From the NCBI RefSeq assembly GCF_000687165.1, contig NZ_JMKU01000009.1, positions 1 through 64,000 of the forward strand: a DNA stretch of 64,000 nucleotides. The letters are read 5' to 3'. Below, in pieces: positions 1 to 8,817 of this stretch (its first letter is position 1; every line of letters starts with the position of its first letter). Position numbers and translations under genes: made by a program. The notes beneath the pieces were generated by a model. It did not search any database, was not told the DNA's origin, and worked only from the letters and a program-made list of their open reading frames with translations. The stretch is from Paracidovorax oryzae ATCC 19882. Its GTDB lineage: Bacteria > Pseudomonadota > Gammaproteobacteria > Burkholderiales > Burkholderiaceae_C.

Positions 1-1
1 G

Positions 2-337
2 GCCGATGTGACGGACCGCAAGGGCGCCTTGCAGGCGCTGCAGCGCTGCAAGCCCGCGTTGGGTCAAGTGCGAAGCCTGCTGTGCGACAGCGGCTACGTG
101 GGCAAGCCGTTCGCGCAAGGTGTACAGGAGATCCTGGGTGGGCATGTGACGGTGCAGATCGCCAAGCGAAACGAGCTGCGCACGTTCAAGGTCATGCCCA
201 GGCGCTGGATCGTAGAGCGCAGTTTTGCCTGGTTGGAGAAGAACAGGAGGCTGTGGAAGAACTGCGAGCGATGGCTCAACACCAGCTTGCAGTTCGTCCA
301 CCTAGCGTTCCTGGTTCTCCTGATCAGGAGACTTTGA
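2..337 (+). pseudogene. IS5-family transposase, C-terminal part (cut by window edge)
   Basis: The frame is open from the first bases and encodes the C-terminal ~111 residues of a DDE transposase of the IS5 superfamily (IS427/IS1031-like). It has the late catalytic region CDSGYVG and the characteristic WIVERSFAWLEKNRRLWKNC block that contains the final catalytic Glu. The gene ends at the TGA at 335-337. The N-terminus lies outside the window, so I cannot say whether the element is intact. It stands just upstream of a defence gene pair, the usual company for such systems. The family call is confident; intactness is unknown. Confidence 0.85.
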
Positions 338-793
338 ACACGTTCTAAGAAGTCCATGATTGGCACCGAAGGCTATCGAGCAGCCGCTTTGACAATGTTG
401 ACTAGGTGCTTCGTGCTAGGGCGGAAATGGTTCCCCTGGCAGAGCAGATGTTCGCGTGATCGAATAGAGCATGCATCGTATTCGCCAGCAACTGAAACGC
501 TGCAGGCATCTGTCCCGCAGCCTCGCTAGTGTTCCGAGCCACCTCGGCCGGGCAAATGCTGCAAGCTTTAATTTGGCTGCACCCAGCTAGTAGCAGCCTT
601 CCGCTAAGTCATGGCGTAGTCCGCGACGGGAGGCGAGCGGTCGCCGACCATATTCAAACCTGCGGCACTCTGTAAGCTAGACGAAGGCGCTCTTGCGGCA
701 TACTGTTATGAATACATCTACAGGCTTAGGCGGGCCGCTTCTGCTGGGGCGTCTAGGACGGCCAACGGGTCGCGAACCACACGTCGAGTACTA
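338..793. other. gene-free stretch between the IS and hamA
   Basis: About 455 bases with no convincing reading frame on either strand and base composition more even than the rest of the window. It presumably holds the IS right end and the promoter of the hamAB pair, but I see no clear terminal inverted repeat or sigma-70 promoter that I would defend. Reverse-strand frames contain short protein-like runs broken by stops, which could be decayed coding sequence. Confidence 0.5.
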
Positions 794-1648
794 GTGAGCA
801 TATGGAGGGGTATGGTTTCGTTTTTTAGCGTTCACTGTCGTCAACTGAATCTGGCCCCCAAGCTGCACGGTGTCTGTGCCGGGTACGAGTCAGGCAAGTG
901 GCGCGCAAAAGAGTTGTCCCACTACTTGATGGAGTGGTTGCCGGAGTTCTCGCTTTCCTATTCGGAGCGGGCCTCCATCGATCAAACGAACGCTGTCGCG
1001 CAATTGCGGCGGGCTGCTCAAGTTGTCTACGACACAGACAAATACGACCGCAGAGGCGAATTTGGCGAGCTCCTCCTCCACGCTCTGATGCGCGAAACCA
1101 TCGGCACGGAACCCGCCATCAGCAAGATTTTCTTTAAGGACTCAGTCAACAACACGGTCAAGGGCTTTGACGCGGTACACGTCCTCGCAACCTCCTGCGG
1201 ACTTGAACTTTGGTTAGGAGAGGTCAAGTTTTACAAGAAAATCGAACTGGCAATTGACCACGTGGTCAAGGAACTCGAGGACCACTTCAAGGACGACTAC
1301 TTGAAGAAGGAGTTTGGCCTCATCGTCAATAAGTTGGATCGTGACTGGTCGGGCGCCAAGGCGCTTCAAGACTTGCTGCACAAGAATCGGTCTCTTGACG
1401 AGGTAGTAAGCACTATCGTTGTCCCTGTCCTGCTGACCTATGAGAGCCCAACATCGCGGAGCTACACCACGGCCTCCATTGCCTATAAGCAGGCGCTCGA
1501 AGCTGAGTTGATCGCGAACCACAAGAAGTTTGTGAGCAAGAACAAGGTCACTAAGGTTCGTGTCGAGCTGTTCCTCTTCCCCATGGCGAGCAAGCAGGAG
1601 CTCCTCACACAACTACATAAGCGGCTGTCTGCCGCCCAGGACATATGA
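794..1648 (+). CDS. hamA: HamA, DUF1837 nuclease subunit of a Hachiman defence system
   Basis: A protein of up to 284 residues with the DUF1837 (HamA) signature. RRGEFGELLLH lies near residues 86-96, KGFDAVH near 123-129, and LWLGEVKFYK near 139-148. Together they give a PD-(D/E)xK-like nuclease core with Glu92, Asp126, Glu143 and Lys145. In Hachiman, HamA pairs with helicase HamB and is unleashed as a DNase on infection; that role is family knowledge. The frame opens at a GTG at 794 without a ribosome site. An in-frame ATG at 812 directly follows GGAGGGG and may be the real start. It overlaps hamB by four bases (ATGA), so the two are translationally coupled. Confidence 0.88.
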   Translation: MSIWRGMVSFFSVHCRQLNLAPKLHGVCAGYESGKWRAKELSHYLMEWLPEFSLSYSERASIDQTNAVAQLRRAAQVVYDTDKYDRRGEFGELLLHALMRETIGTEPAISKIFFKDSVNNTVKGFDAVHVLATSCGLELWLGEVKFYKKIELAIDHVVKELEDHFKDDYLKKEFGLIVNKLDRDWSGAKALQDLLHKNRSLDEVVSTIVVPVLLTYESPTSRSYTTASIAYKQALEAELIANHKKFVSKNKVTKVRVELFLFPMASKQELLTQLHKRLSAAQDI

Positions 1649-3807
1649 CCTATCACCAACTTCGGAAAAAGCTTCTTGCAATAGGTCGCGGTGAAGCGGT
1701 GGATGCTTTCGAATTCCTAGCTGATCTTTCGGCGTTCGCTTCGCTAGCTGACGACGAAGACGAGATTCAGCAGGCCCGCGAGATTGTGGTGCGCCTGCTT
1801 GAGTACCCGGAGCCGTTCGATAGCTACAAGCCCGTTGTGCAGTCTCTGCTGCGTCGCGTCGGACTGTTTCCCTATGTCGATCATGCTGAGATGGGCGCCG
1901 CTGTGCAAATCGCGACCGAGGCCCATCGTCCGACGTCGATGCCCAATGGGATCGTCTTTACCACAAAGCAAGCCGAGGTTTACCGTGAAATAATGGCAGG
2001 GCGAAACGTGGTCCTCAGCGCGCCGACTAGTTTTGGGAAGAGTCTTATCATTGATGCGGTTATCGCCAGTCGCCGTCACAACAATATCGTGGTCGTCGTA
2101 CCGACTCTGGCGCTGGTGGACGAAACCCGCCGACGCCTGATGAGGTTCAGCGATCAGTACAAGGTCATTACCCATCTAAGCCAAGAGCCTGCCAATCGAA
2201 ACATCTTCGTTCATACCCAAGAACGAGTGGTTGAGAATCCACACATCGAGTCTGTCGACTTCTTCGTGATTGATGAGTTCTACAAGCTCCAGATCGAGGA
2301 AGGAAGTGATGGGACAGAGCGTTCAGTTCTGCTCAATCAAGCCTTCTACCGGCTAGTGAAGCAAGCCAAGCAGTTCTACATGCTAGGCCCCAATATCAAT
2401 GAACTCCCGGACGAGTTCGGCGCAAACTATCGCTGCACATTCATCAAGACCGACTTTAGCACGGTGGCTTCTGAAACACATTCGGTGCCTGAAGGCGGGA
2501 CCGACGTGGTACGGTTGCAGAAGCTTGTTCCGAAGTTGGAGGGACCATCCCTCGTTTTCAGCGGCTCCGTCAACGGGGCGCGGAAGCTCAGTAAGGCTGT
2601 GGCGGATGTATATCGCGCCGCGCTGCCGAGTTCCTTGCTCGCGGCCACTATCGACTGGCTAAGCGTCAACTATAGCTCCAAGTGGGGTCTCGTTAAATCG
2701 CTAAAACATAAGGTCGGCACTCATCACGGGAAGTTACCTCGGTCCATCGCCCAGTTGTTGGTGAGACTATTCAATGAGGGTCATCTCGACTACTTGGTTT
2801 GCACATCGACACTCATTGAGGGGGTGAATACCGCTGCGCGCAATGTTGTCGTAGTTGACAACAAGATCAACCGCAAAAAGTACGACTTTTTCACCTTCAA
2901 TAACATTCGCGGTCGGTCCGGTAGGATGCGGAGGCACTTCGTCGGCCATGTCTACCTGTTCCATGATGCGCCCGAGAAGGAGCTCCAATTCGTGGACATC
3001 CCCGTCTTCACGCAGAACAACAATGCACCAGACGCCCTTCTAGTGCAGATCGACAAACAAGACCTCTCCGAGGACGCCTCTCGTCGAGTTCGCCAGATCT
3101 GGGAACAAAATTGGCTCTCGCTAGACACAATTCAGAAGAATGTCGGACTGGACCCGTGGGCACAGATCGATTTGGCCCGTGAAATCGAGAGTGAGCTAGA
3201 CAAGTACGCGCCCTTGCTGTCTTGGTCCGGCATGCCAACATATGACCAGTTGAAAGCGGTTTTCGACTTAGCGTGGCGGCACTTTAAGGTCCGAAGTGCG
3301 GCCGGCGTTACGTCAGCGAGCCAACTGACTTTCCTCGTCAATCGGTATCGGGTCACGCCGAACTACAACGCTCAGATTGCCCTGGCCATGAAGGGGAAGT
3401 CTGGTGACGAAGCGGACGAGGCCATGGAGACCTTCTTAGAGTTTGCACGTCAGTGGATGAGCTTCAAAGCGCCACGGCTCATGAGCGCTGTGAACCGCAT
3501 CCAGGCCGAAGTCCTCTATCGCAACCGTCGCAAACCAGGTGACTATATGTTCTTCTGTGGGCAGATGGAGTCTCTGTTCATGAGCCCTGTCATCCTCGCA
3601 CTTGAGGAGTACGGTATTCCGCTGCAGTTAGGGTTGCGCCTAACGCCGATCCTCGGCAACCCGGAAACGCTGGATAAGGCCCTGGATGTTCTAAGCAAGC
3701 GCTTCTCGTTTGACTTTAGGGACCTTAGTCCTTTCGAGCAGACGCTTGTTAAGCCACTTTGCCGTGACGGTGTCCTGATGCCAGATGGGTTATCGACCCT
3801 GCAGTGA
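1645..3807 (+). CDS. hamB: HamB, superfamily 2 helicase of a Hachiman defence system
   Basis: A 720-residue DExD/H-type helicase. Visible motifs are Walker A APTSFGKS (126-133), motif Ia VVVVPTLALVDE (about 149-160), motif II DEFY (210-213) in place of DEAD/DEAH, a second RecA-domain entry at SLVFSGSVNGARK, motif V TSTLIEGVN (387-395) and motif VI RGRSGRM (422-428). The remaining ~290 residues form an accessory C-terminal region without recognisable motifs. HamB clamps HamA and senses DNA in known systems, so loss of either gene should abolish protection. The stop codon abuts an IS3 remnant, so the extreme C-terminus could have been altered by insertion, although the length is ordinary for the family. 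Confidence 0.9.
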   Translation: MTYHQLRKKLLAIGRGEAVDAFEFLADLSAFASLADDEDEIQQAREIVVRLLEYPEPFDSYKPVVQSLLRRVGLFPYVDHAEMGAAVQIATEAHRPTSMPNGIVFTTKQAEVYREIMAGRNVVLSAPTSFGKSLIIDAVIASRRHNNIVVVVPTLALVDETRRRLMRFSDQYKVITHLSQEPANRNIFVHTQERVVENPHIESVDFFVIDEFYKLQIEEGSDGTERSVLLNQAFYRLVKQAKQFYMLGPNINELPDEFGANYRCTFIKTDFSTVASETHSVPEGGTDVVRLQKLVPKLEGPSLVFSGSVNGARKLSKAVADVYRAALPSSLLAATIDWLSVNYSSKWGLVKSLKHKVGTHHGKLPRSIAQLLVRLFNEGHLDYLVCTSTLIEGVNTAARNVVVVDNKINRKKYDFFTFNNIRGRSGRMRRHFVGHVYLFHDAPEKELQFVDIPVFTQNNNAPDALLVQIDKQDLSEDASRRVRQIWEQNWLSLDTIQKNVGLDPWAQIDLAREIESELDKYAPLLSWSGMPTYDQLKAVFDLAWRHFKVRSAAGVTSASQLTFLVNRYRVTPNYNAQIALAMKGKSGDEADEAMETFLEFARQWMSFKAPRLMSAVNRIQAEVLYRNRRKPGDYMFFCGQMESLFMSPVILALEEYGIPLQLGLRLTPILGNPETLDKALDVLSKRFSFDFRDLSPFEQTLVKPLCRDGVLMPDGLSTLQ

Positions 3808-4111
3808 TTTTTGAGGTTGGGCTGCTTCTACGGGCGGTTATCGCTTGACTCTCAAAACGGTATTTGGTTTTCTCGTTGATCTCCGTTGCTTGGCCTCGGC
3901 ATGCCTCGGGGACGACGCAGCGTTCGAACTCCACGGGTGAGTGGTAGCCCAGCGCGGAGTGGCGCAGGCGCGGGTTGTACCAGCCCTCGATGTAGCTGAA
4001 CACCGCGACCTTCGCCTCTCCCTTGGATGTGAAGCTGCGACGCTCGATCAGTTCGCATTCGAGCGTGGCGAAGAAGCTCTCGGCCATGGAAGGGGCCGCC
4101 GTAATTCCCAA
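3808..4111 (-). pseudogene. IS3-family transposase (OrfB) C-terminal remnant
   Basis: The minus strand carries the end of an IS3-type integrase core. AESFFATLECELIERRSF starts near 4087, followed by GWYNPRLRHSALGYHSPVEFE, which is the diagnostic OrfB C-terminus around the third catalytic acidic residue. The protein is truncated just before the Glu-containing AESFF block: upstream there is only about 25 bases before the Hsp70 stop codon, with no OrfA and most of OrfB missing. It is therefore a dead fragment marking a recombination junction between the hamAB segment and the Hsp70 operon. Confidence 0.85.
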
Positions 4112-6985
4112 TCACCCGCGCACCAACACCAGCCCCGGCGGCAACGCCTCCCCGAACACCCGCCGCTGGTCCGCCTCGTCCAGCACCGTCACCTCCCGCA
4201 CCATCGCCACCCAGCCCGGCGCGGCATGTGCGGCCTCCAACTGCCCGGCGATCCGCAGGCGAACCTCTTCCGGCAGATCCCGCACCCGGTCCCCCGTGGC
4301 CTGCGCGATCTGGGCCACGGCGAAGGCCGCGGCCTCGTGCCGCGCCCAGTCCGGCGCGATGTCGGCCTCGATCTGCGCGAGCCAGCCCTGCACGGTCTCA
4401 GGGGGCAGCACATGGTGCACGCTGGCATACAGCGGCTGGCGCGCGCCCAGGCGGCCCAGGGCCCACCAGAGTTCGGCTGTGGGGCGTTGCGGTTGCTGCT
4501 GTTGTTGTTGTTGCTTCAGCCGCTGCAGCAGCCAGTCGCCGAACTGCATTTTGTCGGCCGGCTGGATGCGTTCGAACGAGGCCGCCATGCGCAGCAGTTC
4601 GTCGGGCGCCTGCATGCGCGGGCCCTCTGGCGCGGGGATGTCGGTGCCGCCCGCGGGCTGCAGGTAGTAGGCGATGACGTCGTAGACCATCTGCTGCTGC
4701 TCGGCGTCCATGCCGCCCGCGGTGCGGCGCCAGAGGGTCCACCATTCGGACCATTGCTGGCTGTCGTCACTGTGGGCGATGCCGGGGCCGAACAGCTCCC
4801 ACATCTGCTGCATGCGCCAGCCGTCGAGCGGGTCGCCGAAGCCGGGGCGCAGGGTGAAGCCGACGAGGTTGAACCAGGTGCGTTCGTGCTGGGCGGAGCG
4901 GCGGCGGCGTTTGGCGCCCTGCAGCAGGGCGCCGAAGAGGGTGCGCAATAGCTGCGTGGGCCAGGTGGCGCGGTCGCCGAGCAGGCGCTCCAGGGTGGCG
5001 CGCAGCTGGCGGACCTCTTTCGCGTCCACGCCCTGTTGCTTCTTGCCGCCATAGACGCGGTCGATGGCGGCGAGTGCTTCGGGCAGGCGGGGGTGGGTCG
5101 TTGCCGTGGCCTTGGATGGGGAGGCGGCGGAAGCGGTCCTGGCGCCGGTATGCGCGTCGGCACCTGCATCCCCGTCGTCATCGTCATGCCCATCCTGCGT
5201 GGCCGCATCGCCGCGCAGCTGGAATTCGAGTTGCCAGCGCTGGGGATGCTGGGTGTTCACGGCGACGCAGTGCATTTCCAGCGTGCCGACGTCGGTGATG
5301 CGGGCTTCGAGCTGTACCTCGACCTGTGCCGCGCCGCCCGCCTGTGTTTTGGGCAGCACGGTGGCGATGGGTGGCAGGCGCTGCAGGCCTTCGTCGCCGT
5401 CCTGCAAGGCGACGAGATCCCCCGCACCGTGGTGGCGATCTGTGGCGCTGGTGGCGAGGTTGAAGCGCACCGGGCGGCCCAGGCGCAGGCGGAAGCGCCG
5501 GTCCGCGAGCCGCACGGTATCGCCCTCGGGCGTGCCGTGCGGCAGCACGCAGACGCCCTGGCCGCCATCGAGCGCGAGGTAGTAGGCGCGGGCCGCGCTG
5601 CTGCGGATGCGGGGCGCGCTGCCGGCGCGGGCCATGGCGTAGGCGACGGCGCCGCGTGCGACGGCGGCGTCGAGGCGGGGGGCATCGACCTCCAGTAGGC
5701 GGATGGGCGGGGCGCCGGCCGGTTGCCAGGCGCGCAGGGTGGCGAGCAGGCGATCGCGCAGGGCCCGGGCGTGGAACACGCCGCCGTTGAGCAGCACGGT
5801 GTCGGGCAGGGCGCCGCCCTGGCGCTGCAGGAAGGCGGCGATGTGGCGGGTGATGGCGGCGTCGTGGGCGTAGGGCAGGCCGAATTCGACGAGGGCGCCA
5901 CGGGCACGCAGGGGCTGCGCATCCGCCGCGACCTGCGGGAAAAATCCTTCGACCAGCAGCCGGTCCACGTCGGCGCGCGTGAGGGTGGCGGAGCGCGCGC
6001 CGCCGATCAGCCGGCTGCCGCTGCCCTGGAGCGTGACGGTGGTCTCTTGCGGGCCGTCCGGGGCGAGCAGGCGCTCCTTGGCGCTGCGGCAGCGCTGGGT
6101 GAGCTGCGCGAGCTGGATGGCCGAGAGCGGGGCATGCGCGGGCTGGCCTGCTTGGCTGGGTTGACCCGCCGGTCCGCCAGACAGCCGCGGCTCGATCCAG
6201 CGCGCGAGCGCGAGGTCCATGTTGTCGCCGCCGAGCACGAGGTGGTCGCCCACGCCGGTGCGCGCGAGCTGGGGCTGGCCGGCGGCGTCCAGCGTGACGT
6301 CGATGAGGGTCAGGTCGGTGGTGCCGCCGCCCACGTCCACCACGAGCAGGCGGCGCGTGCCGGCCAGCTGGCTGGCGAGGCCGGCGCGGTGGGCGAAGAC
6401 CCAGTCGTAGAACGCGGCCTGCGGTTCTTCGATGAGGTGGACGGGGCCCAGGCCGGCGAGTGCGGCGGCCTGCAGCGTGAGCTGGCGCGCGCCTTCGTCG
6501 AACGAGGCGGGCACGGTGAGCACGGTGGGCTGCTGCGCGAGAGGGGCCTCGGGGTGGGCGTGGTCCCAGGCGTGGCGCAGGTGGCGCAGGTAGCTGGCGC
6601 TGGCCTCCAGCGGGGAGACCTTGGGCACCTCATCCGGCGCGCCCCAGGGCAGGATGGCGGCGGTGCGGTCCACGGCGGGGTGCGACAGCCAGCTCTTGGC
6701 GCTGGCGACGAGCCGGCCGGGCGTCTGCTGGCCGAGTTCGCGCGCGAAGGCGCCGAGGATGGCGGGCTCCTGCGATGGCCAGGGCAGGGGCAGGTCGGCC
6801 GCCGCGAGCGCGCCTTCGGCCGGATGGAAGCGCAGCGAGGGCAGCAGGGGCCGCGGCGCGACCTCGCCGGCCGCGATGCTCTGCGGGATGGGGAAGACCT
6901 GGATGTCGTCCGCGCCCAGGGGCGCGAACGCGAGCACGGTGTGGGTCGTGCCCAGGTCGATGCCGATGCGGAAGGCGGCGGCCAT
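4112..6985 (-). CDS. Hsp70-family protein with long C-terminal extension
   Basis: A 957-residue protein starting at the ATG at 6985, one base into the stop codon of the upstream Hsp70 gene. The N-terminal actin-like ATPase is clear: RIGIDLGTTHT is phosphate loop 1, VVDVGGGTTDLTLI is phosphate loop 2, and an adenosine-motif-like region LLNGGVFHARALRDRL follows. The peptide-binding part is unlike DnaK. An acidic, low-complexity linker (DGHDDDDGDAGADA) leads to a ~300-residue helical extension resembling the DUF3731-type tails of bacterial non-canonical Hsp70s. A run of seven glutamines is encoded near 4488-4515 by mixed CAA/CAG codons. It belongs to an operon with a second Hsp70 and a DUF2760 protein. 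Substrates are unknown. Confidence 0.85.
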   Translation of the reverse strand: MAAAFRIGIDLGTTHTVLAFAPLGADDIQVFPIPQSIAAGEVAPRPLLPSLRFHPAEGALAAADLPLPWPSQEPAILGAFARELGQQTPGRLVASAKSWLSHPAVDRTAAILPWGAPDEVPKVSPLEASASYLRHLRHAWDHAHPEAPLAQQPTVLTVPASFDEGARQLTLQAAALAGLGPVHLIEEPQAAFYDWVFAHRAGLASQLAGTRRLLVVDVGGGTTDLTLIDVTLDAAGQPQLARTGVGDHLVLGGDNMDLALARWIEPRLSGGPAGQPSQAGQPAHAPLSAIQLAQLTQRCRSAKERLLAPDGPQETTVTLQGSGSRLIGGARSATLTRADVDRLLVEGFFPQVAADAQPLRARGALVEFGLPYAHDAAITRHIAAFLQRQGGALPDTVLLNGGVFHARALRDRLLATLRAWQPAGAPPIRLLEVDAPRLDAAVARGAVAYAMARAGSAPRIRSSAARAYYLALDGGQGVCVLPHGTPEGDTVRLADRRFRLRLGRPVRFNLATSATDRHHGAGDLVALQDGDEGLQRLPPIATVLPKTQAGGAAQVEVQLEARITDVGTLEMHCVAVNTQHPQRWQLEFQLRGDAATQDGHDDDDGDAGADAHTGARTASAASPSKATATTHPRLPEALAAIDRVYGGKKQQGVDAKEVRQLRATLERLLGDRATWPTQLLRTLFGALLQGAKRRRRSAQHERTWFNLVGFTLRPGFGDPLDGWRMQQMWELFGPGIAHSDDSQQWSEWWTLWRRTAGGMDAEQQQMVYDVIAYYLQPAGGTDIPAPEGPRMQAPDELLRMAASFERIQPADKMQFGDWLLQRLKQQQQQQQPQRPTAELWWALGRLGARQPLYASVHHVLPPETVQGWLAQIEADIAPDWARHEAAAFAVAQIAQATGDRVRDLPEEVRLRIAGQLEAAHAAPGWVAMVREVTVLDEADQRRVFGEALPPGLVLVRG

Positions 6986-8817
6986 CACGCGTCGCGGACG
7001 TCGAACTCCACCTTCCACTGCGCGCCGCCGGATGCACCAACACTTGCTTGTGCCAGCAGCTCCAGCGTGCCGATGTCGGTCACGCGCGCGCGCAGCTGCA
7101 CGGGCACGACCTCGCCCGCGGCGCGGCCTTCGGCGGGCAGCGTGGCCTCGATCTGCGCGAGTTCCTGCAGTTCTTCGGGCGACCAGAAGTCCAGCAGGGT
7201 GCCGGGCTGGTCGCCCCGCCGCACGGACGATCCGAAGAAGCGGAAGCGCACGGATTCACCGACCACGAGGCCCAGTTGCTGCGGCGGCAGCGGTGCCTCG
7301 GAGCCTTCTTCCATGCCGAAGGGCGCGACGCACAGGGCCTGCACGGGCGGCTCCAGGCCGGGCACGGCGGGCATGCTGGATTCGATGCCGACGTAGAAGG
7401 CCTGGGCGGTGCCGCCGCGGATGCGGATGCCGCGGCCCTGGCGCACCTGGCCGTAGTAGGCGGCGCCGCGCGCCACGGCGTGGTCCATGTCGGCGCCCTG
7501 CAGCAGGCGGGCGGCGGGCGCGCCGTCGGCGGCGAGCCAGGCGTTGAGCGTGGAGAGCACGCGGTCGGCCAGCAGTCCGGACTTGAACACGCCGCCGTTG
7601 AACAGCACGGCCGTGGGGTGCAGGAAGGTCGCGCCCTCGGGCTGCGCGAAGCCCGGCAGTTGCGCGGTGGCGCCGACCTGGCGGCCCAGCAGCGCGGCCA
7701 GGTGGCGGGTGACGGCGGCATCCTGCGCATAGGGCAGGCCGATCTGTGTGAGGCCGGCGCGCGGGCGGGCGACGGGCCGGGCGCTGCTCTCGACGGCCGG
7801 GAAGAAGCCTTCGAGCAGGATGGTGGAAAGCAGCTCGCGCTGCAGCTCGGTGCGGATGGAGCCGCCGATGAGCTTGGAGCCGCGGCTGGGCACGACCAGG
7901 GGCACGCTCTGCAGGCCGGGGTCGCTCAGCAACTGTTCCTTGGCCAGGCGGCAGGCATAGGTGAGCGCGCGCATCTGCCAGGGGTCGAGCTGTCTGCCTT
8001 CGGCGGCCAGGCTGCGCGCGACGCCGTGGGCCAGTGCCAGGTCCATGTTGTCGCCGCCGAGCAGGATGTGCTCGCCCACGGCCACGCGGTTCAACTGCAG
8101 GTTGCCGGCGTCTTCCGTGACGGCGATGAGCGAGAAGTCGCTGGTGCCGCCGCCCACATCGACGACGAGGATCACGTCGCCCACCTGCACCTGCTTGCGC
8201 CAGTCGCCCGCGCTTGCGGCGATCCAGCTGTAGAGCGCGGCCTGGGGTTCTTCCAGCAGCGTGATGCCTTGGTAGCCCGCGGCCTGGGCGGCCTCGGCCG
8301 TGAGCTCGCGCGCGGCCGGGTCGAACGATGCGGGGATGGTGACGGTGACGGACTGCTGGTCGAACGGCGCCTCGGGGTGGCGGTGGTTCCAGGCGTCGCG
8401 CAGGTGCCGGAGGTAGTGGGTGCTGGCGGCCAGCGGCGAGATGCGTTCGACCTCGGGCGGCGCGTCGGCCGGCAGGATGCCGGCGCGGCGGTCCACGCCG
8501 GCATGGCCGAGCCAGCTCTTGGCGCTGGAGACGAGGCGGATCGGCGTCAGCGCGCCGTGGCTGCGCGCCCATTCTCCCGTGATGCGGCCGGGCGCGGTGT
8601 TCCAGGGCAGGGCCAGGTCGCCGGGCGCGAATTCGCTGTCGTGCGGCACGTAGAGGAAGGACGGCAGCAGGGAATAGTCCTGCACGGCGCCGGGGCCGCT
8701 CTGCTGGGCGATGGGCAGGATGCCGGGCGCCGCGCCTTCGCTGTGCAGGTCGACCCAGGAGAGCGCGCTGTGCGTGGTGCCGAGGTCGATGCCGATGGCG
8801 TATTTCGCTTCGCTCAC
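6985..8817 (-). CDS. Hsp70-family (DnaK-like) protein, shorter paralogue
   Basis: A 610-residue protein beginning with a GTG at 8817 that overlaps the DUF2760 stop (GTGA); the frame extends far upstream but is non-coding there. YAIGIDLGTTHSAL (phosphate 1), ILVVDVGGGTSDFSLI (phosphate 2) and AVLFNGGVFKSGLLADR (adenosine loop) mark the ATPase domain. The C-terminal beta-rich part ends with a VRARVTDIGTLELLAQ-like segment also found in its neighbour, so the two are paralogues arranged head to tail. It is not housekeeping DnaK: no DnaJ/GrpE neighbour and no DnaK-type acidic tail. A specialised chaperone pair acting with DUF2760 is an inference from conserved context. Confidence 0.87.
   Translation of the reverse strand: MSEAKYAIGIDLGTTHSALSWVDLHSEGAAPGILPIAQQSGPGAVQDYSLLPSFLYVPHDSEFAPGDLALPWNTAPGRITGEWARSHGALTPIRLVSSAKSWLGHAGVDRRAGILPADAPPEVERISPLAASTHYLRHLRDAWNHRHPEAPFDQQSVTVTIPASFDPAARELTAEAAQAAGYQGITLLEEPQAALYSWIAASAGDWRKQVQVGDVILVVDVGGGTSDFSLIAVTEDAGNLQLNRVAVGEHILLGGDNMDLALAHGVARSLAAEGRQLDPWQMRALTYACRLAKEQLLSDPGLQSVPLVVPSRGSKLIGGSIRTELQRELLSTILLEGFFPAVESSARPVARPRAGLTQIGLPYAQDAAVTRHLAALLGRQVGATAQLPGFAQPEGATFLHPTAVLFNGGVFKSGLLADRVLSTLNAWLAADGAPAARLLQGADMDHAVARGAAYYGQVRQGRGIRIRGGTAQAFYVGIESSMPAVPGLEPPVQALCVAPFGMEEGSEAPLPPQQLGLVVGESVRFRFFGSSVRRGDQPGTLLDFWSPEELQELAQIEATLPAEGRAAGEVVPVQLRARVTDIGTLELLAQASVGASGGAQWKVEFDVRDA

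Noticed and set aside
338-793. tRNA, CRISPR or small-RNA gene in the gap before hamA
   Set aside because: No cloverleaf, repeated spacers or clear promoter-terminator pair could be seen.
6985-8817. Calling either Hsp70 gene dnaK
   Set aside because: Divergent substrate-binding regions, no grpE/dnaJ neighbours, and a DUF2760-linked context argue for a specialised family.
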